From NCBI GenBank assembly GCA_947624765.1, contig CANQLS010000042.1, forward strand, positions 1-10,035: 10,035 nt of DNA, in the 5' to 3' direction. A program made the translations under genes and the position numbers. The DNA is from an uncultured Clostridia bacterium (GTDB lineage Bacteria > Bacillota > Clostridia > TANB77 > UBA1234). Shown here one piece after another: positions 1 through 7,255 of this stretch. Below the pieces are notes generated by a model that saw nothing but the letters and a program-made list of their open reading frames with translations, ran no database searches and was not told the origin of the DNA. Positions within the stretch are counted from its first letter, which is position 1; every line of letters begins with the position of its first letter.

Positions 1-295
1 CAGCAACCCACCGGTATAATACTTTATATAACTGCATCAATGATTTGATTTTTTCTGTATCATTTTCAGCAATTGGCTTATACAGACTGTAATTCATTGC
101 TGTTCCAATCCCCAATTCACTGAATGCAAGCAAACCTAATACATTAGTAAAAAGTCCATTTACGCCTAAATACTCCATTCCTAAAAAAGCAATAAAAACT
201 GTACGGGATATTACTTGTAAGCTCAGACTGCTCAGGCTTCCTATATTTCCCCATAAAATATTCCGTTTTACATTTTTTAACCTTGATTCACCCAT
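1..295 (-). CDS. wzx: Wzx-like polysaccharide flippase, N-terminal part (cut by window edge)
   Basis: Partial gene; the 98 visible residues begin MGESRLKNVKRNILWGN and run off the left edge. This opening (a short basic stretch followed by an amphipathic/hydrophobic helix, then FLGMEYLGVNGLFTNVLGLL and a second segment with SELGIGTAMNYSLYKPIA) is typical of the Gram-positive Wzx/MATE-fold oligosaccharide flippases that move undecaprenyl-linked repeat units across the membrane. It is the last visible gene of the operon, after the pyruvyl transferase. The start at 295 matches where family members usually begin and has AGGGAA six bases upstream. An in-frame ATG at 346 (adding 17 residues, MKCVNWSII...) has an even better GAGGG ten bases upstream, so the true start is unsettled. 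The family call is from motif memory; the C-terminal two thirds cannot be seen. Confidence 0.85.
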   Translation of the reverse strand, partial: MGESRLKNVKRNILWGNIGSLSSLSLQVISRTVFIAFLGMEYLGVNGLFTNVLGLLAFSELGIGTAMNYSLYKPIAENDTEKIKSLMQLYKVLYRWVA

Positions 296-373
296 ATTGT
301 ATTCCCTATACGCTGAAACTATTATTGACCAGTTTACACATTTCATTATTTCAATACCCTCTTTTATCATTGA

Positions 374-1492
374 TTAATAAGAATCAGCTAATACACTTCT
401 AATAAACAAGTCAGCTCGTTTGCGTTCTTGTTCCAGTATTAATTCTTTTTTGGAATAGTCTACCTGTTCCATTTTTGATATTTCAAAAATATTTTTTCTG
501 TCTAAAATATCAAATTTATGCAGCAATTCATCTGTTCTGATGGAAACATGCATCTGTGAACCAAACCGATCATACACAGAAAACTTTTTCTCAAACAAAA
601 TAGAAAAAACACTGCAATGAAAAGAATCTGTAAAAATATATTCCGATGAGTCAATCAATTTAATAAAATCAATTGGATCAACACCATAATAAGGATTTTT
701 AATATCGTTAACATCAACAATTAGCAGGCTGCTCTCTGCGCATACCTTATCAATAAATTTATATATTTTACTTTCCATATCACCCAAAAAATATACAAAC
801 ACATAACTCCTCGGTATTTTTAACTTTGTTTTTTTCAGCTTTTTTTTCCAGTAGGATTCATCAACCAGCATGGTAGGATCCAGTAATGTGACAATATCGT
901 CCCGAATAAAACGCAATATAGCATTCGCCGAATCTTCCCTGACAGAAACTGCATCAAATCTTGGCAGGTTTTTAGAAAAAAGTATTTTTTCTTCTTCTGT
1001 TAGCTCAATATTTCCAATGCTTGCTGACAAAGCTGCCCTTTTTAATTTGTCACTTCCGAATGCCAGCAAATTTAGTTTTGAATTAAAAGGGAACTTGTAA
1101 TTCCAAATCTGATCGCTGCCAGTAATTAAGATATCATAATGTTTATCAATATAGTTCGTATGACAGACAGCTTCCAAAGTACGTTTGTCCCAATTAATGT
1201 AATTTTTATTAAATTTATAAAAACGATATAAACGATTGTATTCTAACAATCTTGTTTGTCTTATCCCTAAAATTTTATTTAAAAAACCAGCAGTTATCTT
1301 TATAATATTTTTTATGTTTTTTTTGTTTAATTGATTACTTCTTCTTTTAAATGTATTAACATGCATTCGATAAGAACTTAATAAAACCTGTACAGCAAGG
1401 TTTTGAAGACGATTACCATAATTGTAACTATCAATAGTAATAATTGCTGCTCTATAATTCATCTCATATACCCATTTTTCTGAACATTTCAT
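374..1492 (-). CDS. Polysaccharide pyruvyl transferase family protein
   Basis: This gene encodes 372 residues with the layout of the polysaccharide pyruvyl transferase family (PF04230; CsaB/WcaK-like). These enzymes transfer pyruvate from phosphoenolpyruvate to a sugar, forming a ketal on the repeat unit in the cytoplasm. Visible marks, numbered from the first Met, are NYGNRLQN near residue 24, GSDQIW at about 125-130, SVRED near 183, DPTMLV near 205 and TDSFHCSVFSI from 288, the last holding the conserved histidine of the family. The first ATG lies one base past the stop of the preceding GT2. The ATG at 1462 (MNYRAAIITI) fits the usual family N-terminus better, but neither start has a strong ribosome binding site. 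Some members of this family are annotated as glycan modifiers without proven pyruvylation, so the substrate is unknown. Confidence 0.87.
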   Translation of the reverse strand: MKCSEKWVYEMNYRAAIITIDSYNYGNRLQNLAVQVLLSSYRMHVNTFKRRSNQLNKKNIKNIIKITAGFLNKILGIRQTRLLEYNRLYRFYKFNKNYINWDKRTLEAVCHTNYIDKHYDILITGSDQIWNYKFPFNSKLNLLAFGSDKLKRAALSASIGNIELTEEEKILFSKNLPRFDAVSVREDSANAILRFIRDDIVTLLDPTMLVDESYWKKKLKKTKLKIPRSYVFVYFLGDMESKIYKFIDKVCAESSLLIVDVNDIKNPYYGVDPIDFIKLIDSSEYIFTDSFHCSVFSILFEKKFSVYDRFGSQMHVSIRTDELLHKFDILDRKNIFEISKMEQVDYSKKELILEQERKRADLFIRSVLADSY

Positions 1493-1493
1493 G

Positions 1494-2540
1494 CTATTTA
1501 TTCCATCTGAAACAATGTTTTAATTTAAATTTTATGTATTGCCAAAACTTTAAAATTTTTATTATTAGTTTGATTAAAAAACATAAATTCATACTGATAA
1601 ATAATTCTGACAGTAAAAAAAAGCACCGATGCCTGACAGAAGTATTATTGTCTTTTAAAAAACTTTTTCTATATTTTTTCCAATATGTCCAGTCTATTTT
1701 TTCTTTAATAAATTTCAAATCAGAATGATTTTTGCTTTGTAATAATAAAGAAATACAGACAGAATAATATCTTGCTTCTGATATCTTTTTTATATGTATA
1801 GGCAGATCAAATGTTTCTTGTATTACCAATTTTTTACACTCTATATTACTTATTTTTTTTAATGACAGTATTGAACTGCGGCTAAGGCTTTCTTTTCTGT
1901 TACGATAATAATATAATGGACTGTTTATACAAATTACAGAATCACATTTTTTTAATAACTGTACCAGCCAAAGTTCATCTTCGCCCACATGTAATTTTCG
2001 ATTAAAATGGATATTTTCTTTTTTTATTAATTCCAGACAATACAATTTGTTCCAAAGTGATGTAAAATATCCAACTGTGTTTGGTAAAAGTATATTATAG
2101 ATGGCCTCTGCTCCTGACAGTATAGATCTCGTTTCTGCCGATGGATATATAAATTTTTCTTTTCCGTATACTTCATAAAACCGACAGAATGCCACGTCCG
2201 TTTTATATTTTCTACAAGCATTCACCATTTGCTCGATAAAGCTTTTATGATACCAGTCATCTGAATCCAAAAAAGCAATCCATTTTCCTGTTGCTCGCTG
2301 TACGCCAATTTCTCTTGTATCAGAAATTCCTGTATTTTGCTTTTCAATAATAATAATTCTATCATCTTGCGACGCATAAGAATGACATATTTTCAAACTT
2401 GAATCGGTAGAGCCATCATCTAATAAAATAATTTCAAGATCAATCCATGTTTGAGTTACTACACTATCTAAACATCTTACAAGATATTTTTCTGTATTAT
2501 AAATAGGAATTACTACACTAACTAAATCCTTTTTTTTCAT
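1494..2540 (-). CDS. Glycosyltransferase family 2 (GT-A fold), intact
   Basis: A 348-residue cytoplasmic GT2 that would add one sugar to the lipid-linked repeat unit. The nucleotide-sugar domain starts VSVVIPIYNTEKYL, with DDGSTD at residues 41-46, the metal-binding DSD at 92-94 (FLDSDDW) and an acceptor-side ED at 187-188 (HVGEDELW), all as expected for the family. The usual S-x-A-R-N-x-G motif reads SDTREIG here, a variant with Glu in place of Asn. The C-terminal part is basic and ends in a short hydrophobic stretch that could lie against the membrane. Its ATG overlaps the stop of the polymerase gene by four bases (ATGA, 2537-2540), and an AGGAGG sits six bases upstream, so the two genes are probably translationally coupled. 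Codons 2-4 form a run of eight A. The sugar donor and linkage cannot be told from sequence. Confidence 0.92.
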   Translation of the reverse strand: MKKKDLVSVVIPIYNTEKYLVRCLDSVVTQTWIDLEIILLDDGSTDSSLKICHSYASQDDRIIIIEKQNTGISDTREIGVQRATGKWIAFLDSDDWYHKSFIEQMVNACRKYKTDVAFCRFYEVYGKEKFIYPSAETRSILSGAEAIYNILLPNTVGYFTSLWNKLYCLELIKKENIHFNRKLHVGEDELWLVQLLKKCDSVICINSPLYYYRNRKESLSRSSILSLKKISNIECKKLVIQETFDLPIHIKKISEARYYSVCISLLLQSKNHSDLKFIKEKIDWTYWKKYRKSFLKDNNTSVRHRCFFLLSELFISMNLCFLIKLIIKILKFWQYIKFKLKHCFRWNK

Positions 2541-3712
2541 AGGTTGCCTCCTATGATGTTTTTTATTTTCTTTTTTTGATATAATATTGTACCCATATAA
2601 ATAAAAAACACATTAAAACATATTTTAAATATTAAAAATTCCATTAAACCATAAAATAAATAAACCAAACTGATTATCACAGGAACCCATTCATTTTTTT
2701 TAACAATTTTTTTGTAATACGTCATATAAAAGAAGAAAACAAACAATGTTACAACGATTCCATAATTTACCAAAATTCGAACGTATGCATTATCTAAAAA
2801 ATAGTATCCCAGACTATAACCAGGAATAGAAGTCCTTGAGCCTAAATTAATATGGCTTCCAAACAAAGTACATCCATAAGCGTCTATATAATCCATTGCA
2901 AGTCGAATTCTGCTTCTAATAGTGCCATTTTGTAATTTCTGAGGATTTTCCCAGTAATAACGAACTATTTTAAATGATATATAAAAAATAAGAACAAAGC
3001 AAAAAACAAAAATATGATATATTGTTTTTTTTGAGAATTTAAAACCAGTTAACAGTATTTTTTCATAAATCAAACAAGCTATAATTAGCAAAGCGCCGGC
3101 AATTAATTGTGTACGGCAGTCGGTGATCAGATATATAAAAAAAATAATTAAGGCAGATATAATATATTTTCCGTTTTGGTTTTGCTTTCTTTTCATGTAT
3201 ATATATTCACAAATCCATTCAAAAGATAAGATCCCTAATGTATTAGGATGTGCGAACCCCAATGAATACCTGGTTTTGGTAAAGTCATCCGGACGTACTT
3301 CTATGAACATATCAATAATTCCTGTACAAGATAATACTAAAATAATAAAAAATGTGATTGTAATGGTTTTCAAATTAAATTTATTAAATTCATCAAATTT
3401 CAAATTTTTACTGCATAAAATAAGCATCATTCCTTCAAACAAAAGGTATGAACCAGAAATATAAGCAGAAATAAAAAAGAAAAACATAATTAAAAAGAAA
3501 AAAAACATTTCCAAAATATTAAATTTTATTAAGAAAATAAGGTACAAAATTGCACCACACGTAAACAACATTAAACAACAGTCCGAAATTATATCTGTAA
3601 ATTGCATTGGTATTAGGCTGTTAATAGTGGTTCCCGAAATTATAATTTCCCGAGTAAATAAAAGAAAATATAATATATAAAATATTTTAATCTTGAAACT
3701 GAATTTTCTCAT
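2537..3712 (-). CDS. wzy: Wzy-like polysaccharide polymerase / O-antigen ligase-type membrane protein
   Basis: A 391-residue, very hydrophobic protein with about ten to eleven predicted membrane segments judged by eye, starting near residues 8-22, 41-62 and 66-90. A larger extracytoplasmic loop spans about residues 250-310 before the last helices. LGFAHPNTLG at 151-160 is a recurrent motif in Wzy-type polymerases, and DCRTQ near 198 and DNAY at 307-310 fit the same class. The role is to join flipped repeat units at the outer face of the membrane. Such proteins diverge fast, so the call rests on topology, motifs and context (GT2 genes, wzx and pyruvyl transferase adjacent). The gene starts 42 bases after the broken GT2 and has AGGAAAG eight bases before the ATG. 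It is among the most AT-rich parts of the window: 3481-3540 has only 6 G or C in 60. Confidence 0.85.
   Translation of the reverse strand: MRKFSFKIKIFYILYFLLFTREIIISGTTINSLIPMQFTDIISDCCLMLFTCGAILYLIFLIKFNILEMFFFFLIMFFFFISAYISGSYLLFEGMMLILCSKNLKFDEFNKFNLKTITITFFIILVLSCTGIIDMFIEVRPDDFTKTRYSLGFAHPNTLGILSFEWICEYIYMKRKQNQNGKYIISALIIFFIYLITDCRTQLIAGALLIIACLIYEKILLTGFKFSKKTIYHIFVFCFVLIFYISFKIVRYYWENPQKLQNGTIRSRIRLAMDYIDAYGCTLFGSHINLGSRTSIPGYSLGYYFLDNAYVRILVNYGIVVTLFVFFFYMTYYKKIVKKNEWVPVIISLVYLFYGLMEFLIFKICFNVFFIYMGTILYQKKKIKNIIGGNL
2547..2552 (-). promoter_or_regulatory. Strong ribosome binding site for the intact GT2
   Basis: AGGAGG lies six bases before the ATG at 2540 and inside the last codons of the polymerase gene. 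Together with the ATGA stop/start overlap it supports translational coupling of the two genes. Confidence 0.85.
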
Positions 3713-3754
3713 AATAATTTCTTTCCTCTTTTACTATTTGATTTTTAGATTATC

Positions 3755-4776
3755 TTATACTTTCAAAATTCTATAAATTTTATATACAAGCTCAAGCAGC
3801 CAAGTCAAGCGCAGTTTGACACACATTACCAAAAAACATCTTTTTATGCTTCCGCATTTGTAAAAAAGCAAATTTTTCCATTTACTGTATATTGGCTCTT
3901 TAGATAAAAAATTATAATATTCTCTCCATTTTACTTTATGAGTTTTCTTATTATCAATATGGCAAATATTCATTTCAAGAATATCCGTTACCAATACGTA
4001 AGAGTAAAATAACGTATTGCATTTTTCATTTATATAAAGTTTTTCCATATTCTCATAGGCTGAACAAACATTCTCACATAAAGTATATATATTTTCTTTA
4101 AAAGCATGAATTATAGAGTTTTCCCGTATAATTCTATTATATAACGGCTCAGATAAATAAAAAAAGCTGGATATTTTTCCATATAGGCAATATTAAACAG
4201 ACGATCTTCATGTAATGTTATTTCTTCATCAAACCTGATATTATATAAATCTATAATTTCTTTTTTATAGAGTTTACAAACTGGGTTACATAATGCCTGC
4301 ATTTTTCCGTTATAATAAATTTTTGGAATTACGGTTTTCAGAATTCCTTTTCCCTCAACATAAGTGTCCTCAAAATAAGAACTGCAGTATTTTTTTTGTT
4401 CCTTTTTAATATTTATATGGGCACATGCCGTTAAATCTAATTTATATTTTATCTGTTTTTCCATCAGTTTTTCCAAATATCGTTCATTAATAACATCATC
4501 CGCATCAACAAAAGTAATGAATTTCCCTTTAGCTATTTCGATTCCTGCATTCCTTGCAAAAGATACCCCGTTATTTTTTTGATATTTATAAATTATTCTA
4601 TTGTCTTCACTCATATGTTTTTTACAGATAATTTCACTTTGATCAGTGGAACCATCATTAATTAATATCAATTCAAAACTTGTAAACGTCTGATTTCGTA
4701 TACTTGTAATACAATTATTAATATATTGTTCTGCATTATATATAGGTACAATAATACTAACAGTACAATTATTCAT
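3755..4776 (-). pseudogene. Glycosyltransferase family 2 gene split by a one-base frameshift
   Basis: The first part (4776 to 4111, 221 residues) is a clear GT2: VSIIVPIYNAEQY at the N-terminus, NDGSTD ending near 45, GVSFARNAGIE at 70-80, the metal-binding DAD at 91-93 and HEDRLF at 189-194. After F206 the reading frame becomes unlike the family and stops at 4111. Adding one T to the run of seven (4159-4165 on the plus strand) restores AFFYLSEPLYNRIIRENS, a normal GT2 continuation, which stays open and joins the downstream reading frame that ends at 3755. The repaired protein would be 340 residues, close to the intact neighbour GT2 (348). The N-terminal half holds the donor-binding and metal-binding motifs but lacks the acceptor-side C-terminus. 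The ATG overlaps the epimerase stop by four bases, with AAAGGAG seven bases upstream. The break could be a sequencing error, a null mutation, phase variation or a recoded site. Confidence 0.88.
4159..4165. repeat. Seven-base A/T homopolymer at the frameshift point
   Basis: On the coding (minus) strand this reads GC T TTT TTT ATT in frame with the GT2 start. One extra T, or a minus-one slip of the ribosome or a one-base RNA polymerase slip on this tract, changes the next codon to TAT and restores the family sequence. U UUU UUU in this phase is compatible with a slippery heptamer, but no downstream stimulatory structure was identified. Confidence 0.8.
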
Positions 4777-5483
4777 GTAATAGCTCCTTTTGAATTTATG
4801 GCATTTCTTAACTTTTTAATGTTCCCTGCATATTCATCAATTCCACTCATAAAAAGACTGGATGTACCTGCTACAAACATACTGGCACCATAATCCTTGA
4901 GCTGTTTTGCATATTCCAAAGTAATATTTCCATCAACCTCCACAACAATATCATCTTTTCCATTACTATTTAAAAAATAAACCAATTTTTTTACTTTTAA
5001 AAGTGTACTTGGAATAATCTTTTGTCCTGCAAATCCGGGATTTACCATCAAAACATTAACACCATCAATATAATCAAGAATTTCTTCCAAAACAAAAATT
5101 GGTGTGGCAGGATTAATGGCTAAGAATATTTTGCAACCATATGTTTTAAGTAAATCAATAGTTTTTTGTATCTGTGGTGTACTTTCATAATGAACAGAAA
5201 CAATATCTGTATTTTTTATATTCATCCACGAAAGTTTCTGTTCTGGCCGATCAATCATTAAGTGGATGTCTAACGGGATATTTGTCAACTCCCTTAACCT
5301 GTTTATATAATCACATCCCAAACCAAAATTTGGCACAAAAGAACCGTCCATGACATCAATATGCAAATACTCTATTTTTTCCTGCTCAAATATCTGTATT
5401 GTTTCTTGTAATCCAACCAGTCTGGAACACATCATAGATACTGAAATACATTTTTTTTGATTACAATTCAATCTCGTATCCAT
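4773..5483 (-). CDS. Ribulose-phosphate 3-epimerase family protein, resembling allulose-6-phosphate 3-epimerase
   Basis: A 236-residue (beta/alpha)8-barrel of the ribulose-phosphate 3-epimerase family, which inverts C3 of a ketose phosphate using a divalent metal. The four metal/catalytic positions are all present: His and Asp in YLHIDVMDGSFVPNFG, His in DIHLMI, and Asp in VEVDGNI; the flexible loop is MVNPGFAGQ. Several positions differ from housekeeping Rpe: SMMC near the N-terminus where Rpe has PSILSAD, VDGNI rather than VDGGI, and VAGTSSLF rather than VAGSAIF. From memory these match the AlsE branch (fructose-6-phosphate/allulose-6-phosphate) better. The gene sits between the dehydrogenase (21-base gap, AAGGAG ten bases before the ATG) and the broken GT2 (ATGA overlap). 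Its likely job is to supply a ketose phosphate for the CDP-alditol cassette; pentulose or hexulose substrate is undecided. Confidence 0.88.
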   Translation of the reverse strand: MDTRLNCNQKKCISVSMMCSRLVGLQETIQIFEQEKIEYLHIDVMDGSFVPNFGLGCDYINRLRELTNIPLDIHLMIDRPEQKLSWMNIKNTDIVSVHYESTPQIQKTIDLLKTYGCKIFLAINPATPIFVLEEILDYIDGVNVLMVNPGFAGQKIIPSTLLKVKKLVYFLNSNGKDDIVVEVDGNITLEYAKQLKDYGASMFVAGTSSLFMSGIDEYAGNIKKLRNAINSKGAIT

Positions 5484-5504
5484 CAGATAGTTACTCCTTA
5501 CTTT

Positions 5505-6521
5505 TTATGAATTCCATAATGTCATAACTTTACAATATGGTTCCTTATGTTCATACATAAGGAAAAGACCTTTTTTTAATTCATCCTGTTGAAAATAATG
5601 AGTAATGAAATCTCTTAAATTTATTTTTTTAGAAGCAACAAGTTCCAAAATATCTGCCCAATCTGATTCTTTCCCTTTCTCAGCAAAAGAGGAATTCCAT
5701 GTTCCCATGACTGTAATTTGTTTGCGCAGTATTTTCCAATAAAGATCTTGTTTTAATGTAATATCCCCTGCCGGATTTCCCATAAGAACAATTTTTCCGC
5801 CCGGTTTTACTATAGATACAGATTTACCAACAGCTTCTTCACTTCCTACAGCTTCTATTACTGTATCAAATATATTTTGATCATTGAAATCAGAAACATA
5901 TTTCACTCCAGCTTGTTTTCGTGCAATATTGAGTTTATCATTATTTCTCCCAAAAACATAAATATTATCTGTATACAAGAGCCGTATTAACCGAGCCGCT
6001 GCAAATCCAATCATTCCAGTTCCAATAACTGCAACGCCTTCTCCTTTTTTTATTTTTCCCCTTCTCACAGCATGATAAGCTACCGCCAATGGTTCTAACA
6101 TGGCAGCTTCTTCAAATGATATACTATCTGGCAATAGTATAAGATTCCATACCGGCACCGTCACAAATTCGGCAAATCCACCATCTCTACGAGAACCTAA
6201 ATAATTATAATTCTCGCAAAGTTCATATGTGTTATTCTTACAGAACGCACATTTTTGACAAGGAATTAAAGGGAAAATACCTGCTCTTTTGCCGATTAAA
6301 TACTCATTTTCACGATCAGCCACTTCTTCAACCACACCTGAAAACTCATGACCTGGAATTGTCGGAAAATGATACGTCCCTTTAATGAAAACTCTGGAAA
6401 CATCTGAACTGCATATACCTGCAGCTTTCACCCGTAAAAGAACCCATCCTGATGAAATTTCTGGCTTTTCACATTCTAAATACTGTAAATCACCAACTGC
6501 CATCAGCTTATACGCCTTCAT
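5505..6521 (-). CDS. Zinc-dependent polyol-phosphate dehydrogenase (GatD/TarJ-like)
   Basis: A 338-residue medium-chain zinc dehydrogenase. Numbered from the ATG at 6521, catalytic zinc ligands fit C37 (GICSSD), H58-E59 (PGHEFSG) and E143 (MLEP). The structural zinc site is C88, C91, C94 and C102, and the nucleotide-binding GTGMIG lies at 167-172. GSRRDGGFAE and ILRKQITVMGTW closely recall galactitol-1-phosphate 5-dehydrogenase (GatD); the ribulose-5-phosphate reductase TarJ is another member of this wider group. In this setting it would run as a reductase, turning a ketose phosphate into an alditol phosphate for the adjacent cytidylyltransferase. The start was set at the ATG because AAGGTGG sits five bases upstream; a GTG three codons earlier overlaps that site. 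The start overlaps the cytidylyltransferase stop by 14 bases. The exact substrate (pentulose or hexulose phosphate) is inferred, not seen. Confidence 0.85.
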   Translation of the reverse strand: MKAYKLMAVGDLQYLECEKPEISSGWVLLRVKAAGICSSDVSRVFIKGTYHFPTIPGHEFSGVVEEVADRENEYLIGKRAGIFPLIPCQKCAFCKNNTYELCENYNYLGSRRDGGFAEFVTVPVWNLILLPDSISFEEAAMLEPLAVAYHAVRRGKIKKGEGVAVIGTGMIGFAAARLIRLLYTDNIYVFGRNNDKLNIARKQAGVKYVSDFNDQNIFDTVIEAVGSEEAVGKSVSIVKPGGKIVLMGNPAGDITLKQDLYWKILRKQITVMGTWNSSFAEKGKESDWADILELVASKKINLRDFITHYFQQDELKKGLFLMYEHKEPYCKVMTLWNS

Positions 6522-7224
6522 AAAAACCACCTTCTTGTATAATTACCCTGAATCTTTCCATATCCAAAGGAGTTGTTAATTTAAAGTTGTTGTCTTCACC
6601 CGGTATCAGCGCAATATCAAATCCGTTTTGATATGCAATTTCACTACTGCCTTTTACTTTACACAATATCTCCTTTGGTGTATTACGATTAATTTTTGCA
6701 TATTTATATAAATTAAAAGCTTCTGGAGCCTGTCCAGAAAACAACATATTACGATCAAGTAATTTTGTAATATGTCTTCCATCTTGACTTAAATACGTTG
6801 TGTCATACACTGGCAGAACAGGCATGCAGCCATCATGTTTCTCCAACTGTCTAAAACATTCCTTAATTAAATCGTTACTTACAAACGGTCTAACAGCGTC
6901 ATGAATCATTACATTATCATTATTTATATCCATAGATATTTCCATGCATACATTCAATCCATTTAAAACGGATTCCTGCCTGGATTTTCCTGAAATTGCA
7001 AAATCATAAAACTTATCAATTCGTTCCTGTTTAATCCAATTGTATATTTTTTCCATCCATAGTTTATCCGCTGTTATAACGATTTTGTCTATCTCAGGGC
7101 TATTTTGAAATTTTTTAAGTGTATATAATATTATTGGTTTTCCATCCACTTCCACATACTGTTTGGGAATATTCATTTTCATGCGATTTCCAACACCGCC
7201 AGAAAGAATCAACGCTATATTCAT
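6508..7224 (-). CDS. IspD/TarI-family cytidylyltransferase, probably CDP-alditol forming
   Basis: A 238-residue nucleotidyltransferase that would join CTP and a polyol phosphate to give a CDP-polyol and pyrophosphate. The CTP-binding start is ALILSGGVGNRM followed by IPKQYVEVDGKPI; HDAVRPFV and the late LTTPLDM are also family hallmarks. FSGQAPEAF and the end region resemble TarI (ribitol-5-phosphate cytidylyltransferase) as much as isoprenoid IspD. Because the next gene is a GatD/TarJ-like reductase and the previous one is LicD, CDP-alditol synthesis is a better fit than isoprenoid synthesis. The start at 7224 has AAGGTG five bases upstream; an in-frame ATG at 7278 would run into the licD end and adds residues foreign to the family. 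The gap to licD is 31 bases. TarI and IspD cannot be separated with certainty by eye. Confidence 0.87.
   Translation of the reverse strand: MNIALILSGGVGNRMKMNIPKQYVEVDGKPIILYTLKKFQNSPEIDKIVITADKLWMEKIYNWIKQERIDKFYDFAISGKSRQESVLNGLNVCMEISMDINNDNVMIHDAVRPFVSNDLIKECFRQLEKHDGCMPVLPVYDTTYLSQDGRHITKLLDRNMLFSGQAPEAFNLYKYAKINRNTPKEILCKVKGSSEIAYQNGFDIALIPGEDNNFKLTTPLDMERFRVIIQEGGFYEGV
6527..6533 (-). promoter_or_regulatory. Ribosome binding site that sets the dehydrogenase start
   Basis: AAGGTGG is five bases upstream of the ATG at 6521. The alternative GTG start at 6530 lies within this site and so could not use it. The site is inside the 3' end of the cytidylyltransferase gene. Confidence 0.75.
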
Positions 7225-7255
7225 AGTTTCACCTTTAATTCTTACTCTTTTATAA

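Noticed and set aside
870..1728. Plus-strand reading frames opposite the pyruvyl transferase and the end of the GT2
   Set aside because: They are antisense to well-supported genes, have no family motifs and no convincing ribosome binding sites; open length comes from AT-rich composition.
3123..3464. Plus-strand reading frame opposite wzy
   Set aside because: It is the hydrophobic mirror of a membrane protein gene and has no independent support.
3755..4048. A possible separate 97-residue gene downstream of the first GT2
   Set aside because: It has no ribosome binding site of its own, its frame is open upstream of its first ATG, and it reads as the natural C-terminus of the GT2 once one base is added at 4159-4165.
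6508..7224. Reading the cytidylyltransferase as housekeeping isoprenoid IspD
   Set aside because: Its position between licD and a GatD/TarJ-like reductase in a polysaccharide operon fits CDP-alditol synthesis better, although sequence alone does not fully exclude IspD.
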